A stretch of 46,706 nt of DNA from Microbacterium sp. (lineage in GTDB: Bacteria; Actinomycetota; Actinomycetes; Actinomycetales; Microbacteriaceae): contig NZ_JAPSHY010000022.1 in the NCBI RefSeq assembly GCF_031179285.1, positions 1-46,706 of the forward strand. The letters run 5' to 3'. The notes under the pieces were generated by a model that saw only the letters and a program-made list of their open reading frames with translations, made no database searches and was not told the DNA's origin. Below are positions 7,474-14,949 of this stretch, piece by piece. The first letter of the stretch is position 1; the number at the start of each line of letters is the position of its first letter. The position numbers were made by a program, and so were the translations under genes.

Positions 7474-8877
7474 ATGAGCGACGACGCGACCACACCGAAG
7501 CCTCAGGCGCCGGCACGCCCCGGCACCATCGCCGTGATCGGCCTCGAACTGCGCGGCGAGACGCCGGCGCCGAAGAAGCAGGTGTACTCCTGGGCGCTGT
7601 GGGACTGGGCGACGCAGCCCTTCAACACGGTCATCCTCACCTTCATCTTCACCGCGCTCTACCTGACGACCGACGTGTTCCTTCCGCCGGAGCTCGCCTC
7701 CCTCGACCCCGACAGCGCAGCCCACGAGGCTGCGATCTCGGATCTCACCTCTGGTCTCGGGCTCGGATCCACCATCGCCGCCTTCGCCATCCTGCTCGTC
7801 GCGCCCGTGCTCGGACAGCGGGCGGATGCCGCAGGACGGCAGAAGCTGTGGCTCGGCATCGGCACCGGCGCCCTCATCCTCTGCATGCTCGGGCTGTGGT
7901 TCGTGGAGCCCTTGCCCAGCCTGTTCTGGCTCGGCGTCGCCCTCATCTCGGCGGGATCCGTGTTCGGTGAGATCGCCGCGGTGAACTCGAACGCGATGCT
8001 CATCGGCATCGCGAACCCGAAGACGGTCGGTCGCATTTCGGGCCTCGGCTGGGGATTCGGCTACCTCGGCGGCATCGTCGCCCTCGTGATCGTCGTCGTG
8101 TTCTACGCTATGAAATGGTTCGGACTCTCGGCCGACGACGGCCTGCCGTTCCGGCTCATTGCGGTCGGCTGCGCGCTCTGGGCGATCGTGTTCTCCATCC
8201 CGATCTTCCTCAACGTTCCGGAGCCCTCGCTCGGCCGCCCGGAGCGGCAAGTCGGGTTCTTCGCCTCGTACCGCCTGCTCGTGAAGGACGTCATCGGGCT
8301 CTACCGCAACACCGAGACCCGGCCGACGTTCTGGTTCCTGCTGGCGAGCGCTGTCTTCCGCGACGGCCTCGGCGGCGTCTTCGCATTCGGCGCCGTGATC
8401 GCCTCGACCGTGTTCCGCTTCGAGTTCCTCGAGATCGTGATCTTCGGAATCGCCGCAAATCTCATCGCCGGCGTCTCGACGATCATCGCCGGACGCTTCG
8501 ACGACCGGTTCGGCCCGAAGCGCGTCATCCTGCTCTCTCTCGGGTCGATGGTCGTCGCCGGACTCGCGGTGTTCCTGCTGGTGGATGCCGGGACCGTGGT
8601 GTTCTGGATCGGCGGACTCATCCTCTGCGCATTCGTCGGGCCTGCGCAGGCGGCATCCCGCTCGTTCCTGGCGAGGATCACCCCCGCCGGGCGCGAGGGC
8701 GAGATCTTCGGCCTCTACGCGACGACCGGCCGGGCGGCGAGCTGGATGGCGTCAGGGGCGTGGACCATCCTCATCGTGCTCACGAGCCAGACGAAGTTCG
8801 GCATCCTCGGCATCGTGCTCGTGCTGCTCGCGGGCTTCCTGCTGCTGTTGCCGGTCAAGGCGCAGCAGGTGCGCTGA
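7474..8877 (+). CDS. UMF1/Atg22-family MFS transporter
   Basis: A 467-residue membrane protein. The first helix region YSWALWDWATQPFNTVILTF is characteristic of the UMF1 (Atg22-like) branch of the major facilitator superfamily. About twelve helices follow, with the GQRADAAGRQK loop between helices 2 and 3 and a long central loop after helix 6 (residues about 255-285). Eukaryotic Atg22 exports amino acids from vacuoles; bacterial substrates are not established. The start ATG at 7474 gives the expected roughly 40-residue hydrophilic lead before helix 1. It stands alone after a terminator. Confidence 0.9.
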   Translation: MSDDATTPKPQAPARPGTIAVIGLELRGETPAPKKQVYSWALWDWATQPFNTVILTFIFTALYLTTDVFLPPELASLDPDSAAHEAAISDLTSGLGLGSTIAAFAILLVAPVLGQRADAAGRQKLWLGIGTGALILCMLGLWFVEPLPSLFWLGVALISAGSVFGEIAAVNSNAMLIGIANPKTVGRISGLGWGFGYLGGIVALVIVVVFYAMKWFGLSADDGLPFRLIAVGCALWAIVFSIPIFLNVPEPSLGRPERQVGFFASYRLLVKDVIGLYRNTETRPTFWFLLASAVFRDGLGGVFAFGAVIASTVFRFEFLEIVIFGIAANLIAGVSTIIAGRFDDRFGPKRVILLSLGSMVVAGLAVFLLVDAGTVVFWIGGLILCAFVGPAQAASRSFLARITPAGREGEIFGLYATTGRAASWMASGAWTILIVLTSQTKFGILGIVLVLLAGFLLLLPVKAQQVR

Positions 8878-8895
8878 GTCCGGAGCTCGGGTCGG

Positions 8896-9360
8896 TCAGG
8901 GCGAGAACGAGGCCATCACGGTCGCTCCCGCGGCCACGCTCGCAAAGTCGAGAGTGGTGTTGTTCACCAGGTAGAAGACGAACACGATCGCCGCGACGAG
9001 GAGAGCCACGAGGAAGACGAAGATGGCCACGGTGAGTCCGCGGTAGCCACCCGAGGTCGGCACCTGCGGAGCGACCGACGGCTGGGCCCAGTCATCGGCT
9101 GCCGCCGCAGGCTGGTCTCCTTCGAGGATCGCCGGCGTGCGCCGCGAGCTGCGGGTCTGCGGCAGCATCGCCTCGGGCGGGGGCGGCGGGATGACGGCAT
9201 CCGCGATCGGGATGTCCGCCGGAGGCGGGATCTCGGGAGTCGTCTCGGCGATCGAGGGCTCGGGCGGGATCAGGTCGTCCGGGATCGGCGTCTCGGGCGC
9301 GGGCGGAGGAGCAACAGCATCCTCCTGGTGGTTCTCCGGGATCGCGCTGTTGTCGCTCAT
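8896..9360 (-). CDS. Proline-rich single-pass membrane protein
   Basis: A 154-residue protein. The first 110 residues are hydrophilic, acidic and rich in proline (several PPPAP/PIPDD segments) and are likely unstructured in the cytosol. One membrane helix lies at about residues 115-137 (LTVAIFVFLVALLVAAIVFVFYLV), with a short extracellular tail. ATG 9360 is preferred because GGAGG precedes it by about 7 nt; a start at 9399 would overlap dcd. It begins 1 bp after the end of dcd, so it is cotranscribed. No known family; similar Pro-rich tail-anchored proteins are common in Microbacteriaceae. Confidence 0.75.
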   Translation of the reverse strand: MSDNSAIPENHQEDAVAPPPAPETPIPDDLIPPEPSIAETTPEIPPPADIPIADAVIPPPPPEAMLPQTRSSRRTPAILEGDQPAAAADDWAQPSVAPQVPTSGGYRGLTVAIFVFLVALLVAAIVFVFYLVNNTTLDFASVAAGATVMASFSP

Positions 9361-9361
9361 G

Positions 9362-9967
9362 TCAGCCTCCGACTGCTCCGATGTCGGTGACGCCGACATC
9401 CGTTCGATGGAAGTTCTGGAAGGACCGGGATGCCGTCGGCCCCCGCTGCCCCTGGTACCGGTTGCCGTAAGGGCCGGAGCCGTATGGGTTCTCGGCGGGC
9501 GAGGTGAGACGGAAGAAGCAGAGCTGCCCGATCTTCATGCCCGGCCACAGCTTGATCGGCAGCGTCGCGACGTTCGCCAGTTCCAGCGTCACGTGCCCTG
9601 TGAAGCCCGGGTCGATGAACCCGGCGGTGGAGTGCGTGATGAGCCCAAGCCGACCGAGCGAGGACTTGCCCTCGAGGCGAGCCGCAACGTCATCCGGCAG
9701 GCTGACCTGCTCGAATGTGGCGCCGAGCGCGAATTCGCCGGGGTGCAGGATGAAGGGCTCGTCGGGATCGACCTCGATGAGCCGGGTGAGTTCGGGCTGA
9801 TCCTCGGAGGGATCGATGAACGGGTACTTGTGGTTGTCGAACAGGCGGAAGTAGCGGTCCAGACGCACGTCGATGCTCGACGGCTGGATCATCTCCGGCT
9901 CGTGCGGATCGAGGCCGACGCGGCCCGACGCGAGTTCTGCCCTGATGTCGCGATCACTGAGAAGCAC
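9362..9967 (-). CDS. dcd: dCTP deaminase (probably bifunctional, dUMP-forming)
   Basis: A 201-residue enzyme that deaminates dCTP to supply dUMP for thymidylate synthesis. Visible signatures are MLLSDRDIR at the N-terminus, [11 protein letters not shown] (residues about 27-37), [10 protein letters not shown] (about 100-109) and the active-site block [19 protein letters not shown] (about 112-130) with its catalytic glutamate. Actinobacterial Dcd proteins of this length often also cleave the triphosphate; that dual role is inferred. The gene is in a tight leftward run with the GAP-family gene (9-bp gap) and the proline-rich membrane protein (1-bp gap). Confidence 0.95.
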   Translation of the reverse strand: MLLSDRDIRAELASGRVGLDPHEPEMIQPSSIDVRLDRYFRLFDNHKYPFIDPSEDQPELTRLIEVDPDEPFILHPGEFALGATFEQVSLPDDVAARLEGKSSLGRLGLITHSTAGFIDPGFTGHVTLELANVATLPIKLWPGMKIGQLCFFRLTSPAENPYGSGPYGNRYQGQRGPTASRSFQNFHRTDVGVTDIGAVGG

Positions 9968-9976
9968 GGCACCAGC

Positions 9977-10654
9977 CTAGGGCCAGATGGCGCCGAGCCC
10001 CTTGCCGATCGAGTTCGCCCCGAGCACGATGAACATCACCGCCATGATGACGTGATTCTCGCGGGTGAGCCAGGTGTGCAGCGCGTTCAGCCCGGGGCGG
10101 AGGCGATCGGCCGCCACGAGGAACGCGACGACCGGCACGATCACGGCGGACGCGGCGACGAGGGTGAACACGGCGACCGCGACCACCACGGCCTCGATGC
10201 TCAGGTCCGACGCACCCACGTCGACGCTCGCGCCGGCGGTGAGGATGAGGTTCTTCGGGTTCGCGATCGAGAGCACGAGGCCGAGGCCGAGCGCGTTCAT
10301 GAACCCGAACGAGTCGATCTTCTGCATCCAGCTCGGCATCTCGGGCTTCTCGTCACCCTGCGGGCGCTTGCGCCACTGCCTCACCGCCAGCAGCACGAGA
10401 AGGGCACCCAGCGCGAGTTTGATCACGCCTTCCCACGGGTTGGCCCCGTGCTGGTGGTGCGAGGGGAGCAGGCTCGACACCAGCGTGAGAGCGACGAAGC
10501 CGCCCAGGATTCCGACGAGGAAGCCGACGAGGAAGCCCAGGCTGCTCGACCGCGCACGCGGACTGAGCAGGGTCAGGATCACCACGATGATCGGTACGGG
10601 GCTTATCGCGATCCCGACGGCGAATGGAAGGATGCTGCCGATCACGGTGCCCAC
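9977..10654 (-). CDS. GAP-family (Sap-like) membrane protein
   Basis: A 225-residue protein with about six membrane helices. The pattern LPFAVGIAISPVPIIVVILTLLSPRARSS at the N-terminus and the central SIANPKNLIL motif are diagnostic of the GAP family, which includes the mycobacterial sulfolipid-1-addressing protein Sap and is related in layout to LysE-type exporters. A charged histidine-containing loop (HHQHG) follows helix 2. A transport role for a small or lipid-linked molecule is inferred only. It heads the dcd transcription unit. Confidence 0.85.
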   Translation of the reverse strand: MGTVIGSILPFAVGIAISPVPIIVVILTLLSPRARSSSLGFLVGFLVGILGGFVALTLVSSLLPSHHQHGANPWEGVIKLALGALLVLLAVRQWRKRPQGDEKPEMPSWMQKIDSFGFMNALGLGLVLSIANPKNLILTAGASVDVGASDLSIEAVVVAVAVFTLVAASAVIVPVVAFLVAADRLRPGLNALHTWLTRENHVIMAVMFIVLGANSIGKGLGAIWP

Positions 10655-10802
10655 TACGCCCTCGTTCCTTCCCGCTGGCGCGGGCCGTCTCCAGCATGGC
10701 GTGCGCCCGCGCGATCGACGGCCATCGCCGCGCCGGACGCTTTGGTCACCGGCCGTCGGCCCGGTAGGCTTGCCCTCACCCGCACTCCTCGGATGCGGGT
10801 AC

Positions 10803-10876
10803 GGGGCTGTAGTTCAATGGCAGAACTTCTGCTTCCCAAGCAGACAGCGCGGGTTCGATTCCCGTCAGCCCCTCCA
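10803..10876 (+). tRNA. tRNA-Gly, anticodon CCC
   Basis: A full cloverleaf is visible. Acceptor arm GGGGCTG/CAGCCCC (10803-10809 with 10866-10872), D-arm GTTC/GAAC, anticodon arm TCTGC/GCAGA with loop TTCCCAA (anticodon CCC at 10835-10837), T-arm GCGGG-TTCGATT-CCCGT, discriminator T and an encoded CCA at 10874-10876. It reads GGG codons for glycine. Remnants of broken genes start right after it. Confidence 0.95.
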
Positions 10877-11030
10877 TCTGTCGGTTCGGTGCGGTTTGGT
10901 TCCGCAGGCGGTTTCTGCGCTTCATCGAGCGGTGCGTAGTACACCTTGGCGTCGACGTTGACGCGGTTGCCGAGAACGACGTATTCGGCGGAATCTCAGC
11001 CCGGCCAGCGGGGGGTTGGTCTCAAACCAC
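10877..11030 (-). pseudogene. Frameshifted gene remnant beside tRNA-Gly
   Basis: On the minus strand two protein-like pieces lie in different frames: one ending VPAWFETNPPLAGLRF (about 10995-11045) and one starting AEYVVLGNRVNVDAKVYY (about 10925-10995). They look like consecutive parts of one former protein separated by a frameshift. The second piece runs without a stop into the tRNA gene, so its 3' end has been lost. The family is not recognised. Truncation exactly at the tRNA end suggests a recombination or integration scar. Confidence 0.4.
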
Positions 11031-11252
11031 GCCGGAACCTGGTACCGCCGGCCATTCGGCTCGGTAGCGTGCGCGATAGCCAAGCTTGGCAGCTGTCACA
11101 TCGACGAACCGTTCGAAGTCCTTGTTGGTGACGGCCGTGGCATCAATCGAGAACGACGGCAACGACACCGCGTGCTGCGGCCGCTCCCCGTCGCCTGCGT
11201 TACGGTCGCCCGTAGAGGCGCCCATTATGAAAGTGCCGGCTGGGACTATCGC
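11022..11252 (-). pseudogene. Truncated formylglycine-generating-enzyme-like fragment
   Basis: The minus-strand frame reads AIVPAGTFIMGASTG, then DGERPQHAVSLPSFSIDATAVTNKDFERFVD split over the next 40 residues. This is the N-terminal signature of the FGE/SUMF1 sulfatase-modifying family. It then runs into a stop at 11022 after about 75 residues, while the family needs about 250-300. The catalytic C-terminal half is absent, and no good start codon or ribosome site is seen upstream. It is therefore a remnant, not a working gene. Confidence 0.7.
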
Positions 11253-11468
11253 CTGCTCAACCTCATGATCGGAACGAGTCGGCTGTAGCAGGAGGTTTCG
11301 GGAGGAAGGCGCAGAAACCACTGCGGGAGAGGCCTCGGCCTTGGGACGCATCCGTGAGGGTGCCATCCGCGCCGCCGTCGTCGTCCAAGGTTGTGCAGAA
11401 CTGCCGCTACCGCTGACCACTGCGGGGCGCCGTGGTCGGCTCCGGCTCATCGGTCGGAGCCGGACACA
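11253..11468. other. Gene-free gap
   Basis: No supported gene, RNA or clear hairpin is seen here. The minus strand is open but low in protein character (rich in R, S and P). It is probably decayed sequence between the FGE fragment and the hydrolase gene. Confidence 0.4.
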
Positions 11469-12380
11469 TCACAGGTCTTCACGAATCCATCTTCCGAGCC
11501 ACTCGCGCCTCGTCTTGTGAGACTCTACGGACGCAGCCGCTTGCTCGGCGACGCCGTCTGAACCATGGAAGGTGCCCGACCACACGTGCAGCTCCGCAGA
11601 GATGCCGTGAACCCAAAGGCGAGTGGCGAAGTCCACTACGTCATCGCGAAAGAGCTCCGCGGATCCGCAGTCGAGGTATGTCGGAGGCAGTCCACCGAGG
11701 TTCACCCGCTCCCCCGGCGGGGTCGCGTCGGAGCTCTCCAACGCGGCGCTCCACGCGGTGTCGTTACTGCGCGCGCTCCATGACGGGTCGTCGACGAACT
11801 GACGCTTGGCGGCATTCGGTCGTCGGGACAGCATCGGACAGATGAGCATCAGACCGTGAAACGCCAGACCTCTGTCTCGGCACGCGAGGCTGGCTGCTGC
11901 GGCGACCGCGCCTCCGGCGCTTTGACCCGCGAGCAGGACCGGCGTGCCATCCGCCGTCGCGGCTTCGACCGAGGCGACCGCGATCGCGATCATCCTGTCG
12001 AAACTCGCCTCGGGAGCGAGCGGGTACTCGACCGTCCAGACCTCGAGGCCCAGCTCGGCCGCGTGACGAACCACGACGTCGACCCCGTCGAAACGGCTGC
12101 CCGCGATGAGTCCGCCGCCGTGGAGGAAGACGACCCGCGCCCGCGCGAAGCGTGCGTTCGCGCCGACGAACGAGGTGACCCTCGTGCCGTCCACGGCGAA
12201 CTCGCGCTGAGCGACTCCCCAGCGATGGCAGACCTCCTGCACGTCCGTCGCGCGAGCGGCTCCAACGCGCCGGTACTCTCGGATGTCATCGACGGAGGTC
12301 AGATCGGTGGGGAGCTCCCTGGAGAGCACCCGAAGAGCATCTCGCAGGCTCTGTGCCACACGTACGGTCGGTTCGGTCAT
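11469..12380 (-). CDS. Alpha/beta hydrolase (HSL-type esterase)
   Basis: A 303-residue protein from ATG 12380. It carries the hormone-sensitive-lipase signature HGGG (FLHGGGLIAGSRFDG, residues about 83-97), the nucleophile elbow GQSAGG near residue 150, the acid-loop LPPTYLDCGSAELFRDD near residue 235, and the histidine in TFHGSDG near 268. Such enzymes cleave short acyl or acetyl esters. It is the last gene of the leftward sialic-acid/amino-sugar cluster, 82 bp after the DUF4862 gene. By position it could remove O-acetyl groups from sialic acids before catabolism; that is inference. A GTG start at 12434 is possible. Confidence 0.85.
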   Translation of the reverse strand: MTEPTVRVAQSLRDALRVLSRELPTDLTSVDDIREYRRVGAARATDVQEVCHRWGVAQREFAVDGTRVTSFVGANARFARARVVFLHGGGLIAGSRFDGVDVVVRHAAELGLEVWTVEYPLAPEASFDRMIAIAVASVEAATADGTPVLLAGQSAGGAVAAAASLACRDRGLAFHGLMLICPMLSRRPNAAKRQFVDDPSWSARSNDTAWSAALESSDATPPGERVNLGGLPPTYLDCGSAELFRDDVVDFATRLWVHGISAELHVWSGTFHGSDGVAEQAAASVESHKTRREWLGRWIREDL

Positions 12381-12385
12381 ACGAT

Positions 12386-12463
12386 TCAGAACCCGTCTCG
12401 CCACACCGCTCGCGTGTCGAACTCGTCGGTCCACACCACCAGATCGAGGTCCTGGAGGCTCAT
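12386..12463 (-). CDS. Possible 25-residue coupled micro-ORF
   Basis: An ATG overlaps the DUF4862 stop (ATGA) and opens a 25-codon frame ending in TGA, with an acidic, tryptophan-containing sequence starting MSLQDLDLVVW. Third codon positions are mostly G or C, like the neighbours. It ends 5 bp before the hydrolase ATG and is in a different frame from it. It may be a coupling leader, a small protein, or the displaced N-terminus of a frameshifted gene. Confidence 0.3.
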   Translation of the reverse strand: MSLQDLDLVVWTDEFDTRAVWRDGF

Positions 12464-13407
12464 CATGCGACCTCAGCGGCGATCGTGCGGAGCACGGTCA
12501 GGTTGTCCCCGACGGTGCGAATGACGTCCTGCGCGCTTCGATCCTGCGGTCGTCGGCTGACCTTCAAGCCGAGCGCTCTGACGTTCCCGGCTGCACGGAG
12601 CGCATCGCTGAGATGTGCGTCATCGAGAAGAGATCCGGCCGTGGGGTCAGCCGAGGCGAGCGGCAGGTGACGATCCTCCCATGCGTCTCCGTACGGGCCA
12701 TCCGCCGCCGCAGTGCCCGAGAATGCCAGCCCATGCAGAAGACCCGAGTCGTGCGCCGCTTGGATCTGGCGCGTCACCCCATCCGGATCTCGAGTCTCGA
12801 TGACCGACCGACCCCAGTTCAGCCACAGGCGCACGGCGCTGTGACTCGACTGGATCGCGGCGATCTCGCTGTCCAGAGACAGGAAGCCCTTCTCGAACGG
12901 ACGCCCGGACACGGGAGCGTCGCAGTGCTCGAGGAGAAGCTGCGCTCCCGCCCAGTCCCACGACGCGATCTCCTCGAGCGACGCTGCCAGGGCCTTCGAA
13001 TCTCCCGTTCCGCGCGGTGCGGAGTGGAGCATGACCGAGGCGATCGGGGCTGTGCTTTCTGCACAGAACTCTCTGGTCGCCTCGGCAACCGCCATGACGT
13101 CGTTGAGGGCGATCCGTCGCCCATCACGGTCGAGCGACGCAATCCCGTACCCGTCGACCTCTGCGCACCGACGCATCACCCATGGCAGGGGGGTGAGGGT
13201 GAGCAGTGCGCCGGCTGGAACATGCGCATGGAACCACTCAGGGTCATGCGGATGGATGTCGCCTACCCACGGCACTTCCAGCCCGACGACGTCGGGAAGC
13301 GCGCACAGGCCCTGCAGCAATTCCGCCTCCAGCCCGGGGTCCCATTCCGAGTGCGCGGGCGACGCTGCGTATGAGCTGATGACGATCGGGGTCCGATGCT
13401 CGCTCAT
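12463..13407 (-). CDS. DUF4862 family protein
   Basis: A 314-residue protein. The N-terminus VISSYAASPAHSEWDP and the following blocks (VGLEVPWVGDIHPHDPEWF; DGYGIASLDRDGRRIALNDV; VRLWLNWGRSVIETRD) match DUF4862, a family I associate with actinobacterial amino-sugar and sialic-acid loci. The alternating strand/helix pattern and clustered D, E and H residues near strand ends resemble a TIM barrel of the xylose-isomerase type, but this is an impression. The start overlaps the nagB stop as ATGA, so it is made together with NagB. Its reaction is unknown; a sugar isomerase/epimerase or related step is the simplest guess. Confidence 0.75.
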   Translation of the reverse strand: MSEHRTPIVISSYAASPAHSEWDPGLEAELLQGLCALPDVVGLEVPWVGDIHPHDPEWFHAHVPAGALLTLTPLPWVMRRCAEVDGYGIASLDRDGRRIALNDVMAVAEATREFCAESTAPIASVMLHSAPRGTGDSKALAASLEEIASWDWAGAQLLLEHCDAPVSGRPFEKGFLSLDSEIAAIQSSHSAVRLWLNWGRSVIETRDPDGVTRQIQAAHDSGLLHGLAFSGTAAADGPYGDAWEDRHLPLASADPTAGSLLDDAHLSDALRAAGNVRALGLKVSRRPQDRSAQDVIRTVGDNLTVLRTIAAEVA

Positions 13408-14180
13408 CCGACCAGACGCCTGTGTGCGTGCGTGTATCGGTAGTAATCGGCGAGTATCAACCGGGATGCGGCCGCCTCGTCGACGTACACGGTGACCCGC
13501 GGGTGGTGCTGGAGCACAGTCGCCGGCCATCGCGCGCTGACCGCGCCTTCGACCAGTTGCGCCACAGCTTCCGACTTCTCGTGTCCGGTGGCCACCAGCA
13601 CGATGTGGCGAGCCTCGCTGATCGTGCCCAGTCCTTGCGTGAGGCAATGCCTTGGAACGGCATCGATGTCGCCGCCGAAAAATCGCGCATTGTCTCGCCG
13701 GGTCTGCTCGGTCAGCGTCTTCACTCGGGTTCGGGAAGCGAGTGACGATCCGGGCTCGTTGAACGCGATGTGTCCATCAGATCCGATACCCAGGATCTGG
13801 AGATCGACGCCTCCGGCATCCGCGATCGCGTTCTCGAAGTTACGGCATTCATCGTGGAGGTTCGACGCCCCTCCGTCCGGTCCGCGCACCGAGTGGGAAG
13901 GCATGTCGACTCGCCGGACCAGCTCGCTCTGTATCACGGTGCTGTAGCGGCACGGATGGCCCTCGGCGAGGCCGACGTACTCGTCGAGCGTGAACCCTTT
14001 GGTCTGTTGTAGTGACAAGACGCCTTCGGACACTCGGCGAGCAAGCGCGTCGTAGATGCGCAGCGGGCTGGATCCGGTGGCAAGACCGAGTACGGCGTCA
14101 GGGCGTTCGGCGATCAGCCCCGATACGTCATCGGCGACGAGTTCGCCGATCTTGTGCTCGGGAACGATGAGGACTTCCAT
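13404..14180 (-). CDS. nagB: Glucosamine-6-phosphate deaminase
   Basis: A 258-residue cytosolic enzyme that converts glucosamine-6-phosphate to fructose-6-phosphate and ammonia. Signatures: LATGSSPLRIYDAL near residue 32, TLDEYVGL near 66 (active-site aspartate) and GIGSDGHIAFNEPGSS near 126-141 with the catalytic histidine. Length is close to E. coli NagB (266). ATG 14180 has GAGGAG about 8 nt upstream. The gene lies 70 bp after nanE and is coupled to DUF4862 by ATGA. It links the pathway to glycolysis; the preceding deacetylase NagA is not in the window. Confidence 0.95.
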   Translation of the reverse strand: MEVLIVPEHKIGELVADDVSGLIAERPDAVLGLATGSSPLRIYDALARRVSEGVLSLQQTKGFTLDEYVGLAEGHPCRYSTVIQSELVRRVDMPSHSVRGPDGGASNLHDECRNFENAIADAGGVDLQILGIGSDGHIAFNEPGSSLASRTRVKTLTEQTRRDNARFFGGDIDAVPRHCLTQGLGTISEARHIVLVATGHEKSEAVAQLVEGAVSARWPATVLQHHPRVTVYVDEAAASRLILADYYRYTHAHRRLVG

Positions 14181-14250
14181 CAGGACTCCTCGGGGTCGGG
14201 TGCGTGGCGGGCCGGAGGCAAGGCTGCGGCTCTGATGGGACGGATGCTGA

Positions 14251-14949
14251 TCATCGGAGCCGCTCGCCTCGCTCGCCCTCCACCGCTGCTGCGAACCACG
14301 AGGTGATGGTCGCCGGGTGAGTGATGGCGGTGCCGACGCAGACCGAGAACGCCCCGGCCGCAATGGCTGCCGCGGAATCCGCCGGTGTGTGGATGCGACC
14401 CTCGGCCACGATCGGGAGATTACAGCGCGCGGCGATGAGGCCGATCAGCTCGAGATCGGGGCCGAGAGTCTTCGGTCGCTCCCCGGTGTACCCCGACAGT
14501 GTCGTACCGAGAATGTCGACGCCCGCAGCTTCGGCGGAGATCGCATCGTCGAGCGAGCCGCAGTCGGCCATGATGAGCACGTCGGAGTAGGCGCGGATAC
14601 CGGTCACGGTCTCTGCGAGTGTGCGCCCGTCCGGGCGGGGACGGCGCGTGCCGTCAATGGCGACGACGTCGGCTCCGGCATTGATCACGGCTTTGGCGTG
14701 TTCGAGCGTGGGGGTGATGAAAACCTCGTCGCTCCCGTCTTTCCACAGTCCCACTATCGGTACGGGAAGCTCGGCCACGCCTCGGATGTCGGCAAGGCCC
14801 TGCACGCGGATCGCGGCGGCACCGCCCGCGAGCGCTGCCTGCGCGACCTGCGCCATCGTCCGGGAATCCCGCATGGCTTCGCCGGGGTAGGCCTGGCACG
14901 AGACGATCAGGCCGTTCCGCAGCAGCTCGAGGGTGTTATCGAATCTCAT
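14251..14949 (-). CDS. nanE: N-acetylmannosamine-6-phosphate 2-epimerase
   Basis: A 232-residue TIM-barrel enzyme that converts ManNAc-6-P to GlcNAc-6-P. The N-terminal motif NGLIVSCQAYPGEAM, the IVGLWK block with the active-site lysine near residue 68, DVVAIDGTRRPRP near 95, MADCGSLDDA near 130 and GRIHTPADSAAAIAAGA near 196 are all NanE-specific. Start ATG 14949 follows a strong TGGAGGAACCC site. It overlaps the nanK stop as ATGA. Length is normal for the family. Confidence 0.95.
   Translation of the reverse strand: MRFDNTLELLRNGLIVSCQAYPGEAMRDSRTMAQVAQAALAGGAAAIRVQGLADIRGVAELPVPIVGLWKDGSDEVFITPTLEHAKAVINAGADVVAIDGTRRPRPDGRTLAETVTGIRAYSDVLIMADCGSLDDAISAEAAGVDILGTTLSGYTGERPKTLGPDLELIGLIAARCNLPIVAEGRIHTPADSAAAIAAGAFSVCVGTAITHPATITSWFAAAVEGERGERLR

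Noticed and set aside
10803..10876. Peptide-like translation of the tRNA region on the minus strand
   Set aside because: The translated string with GNRTRAVCLG is the usual artefact of reading a tRNA gene; the cloverleaf is complete.
11432..11845. Open frame on the + strand over the hydrolase gene
   Set aside because: Arginine-rich shadow without start signal; the minus-strand hydrolase has an intact catalytic triad.
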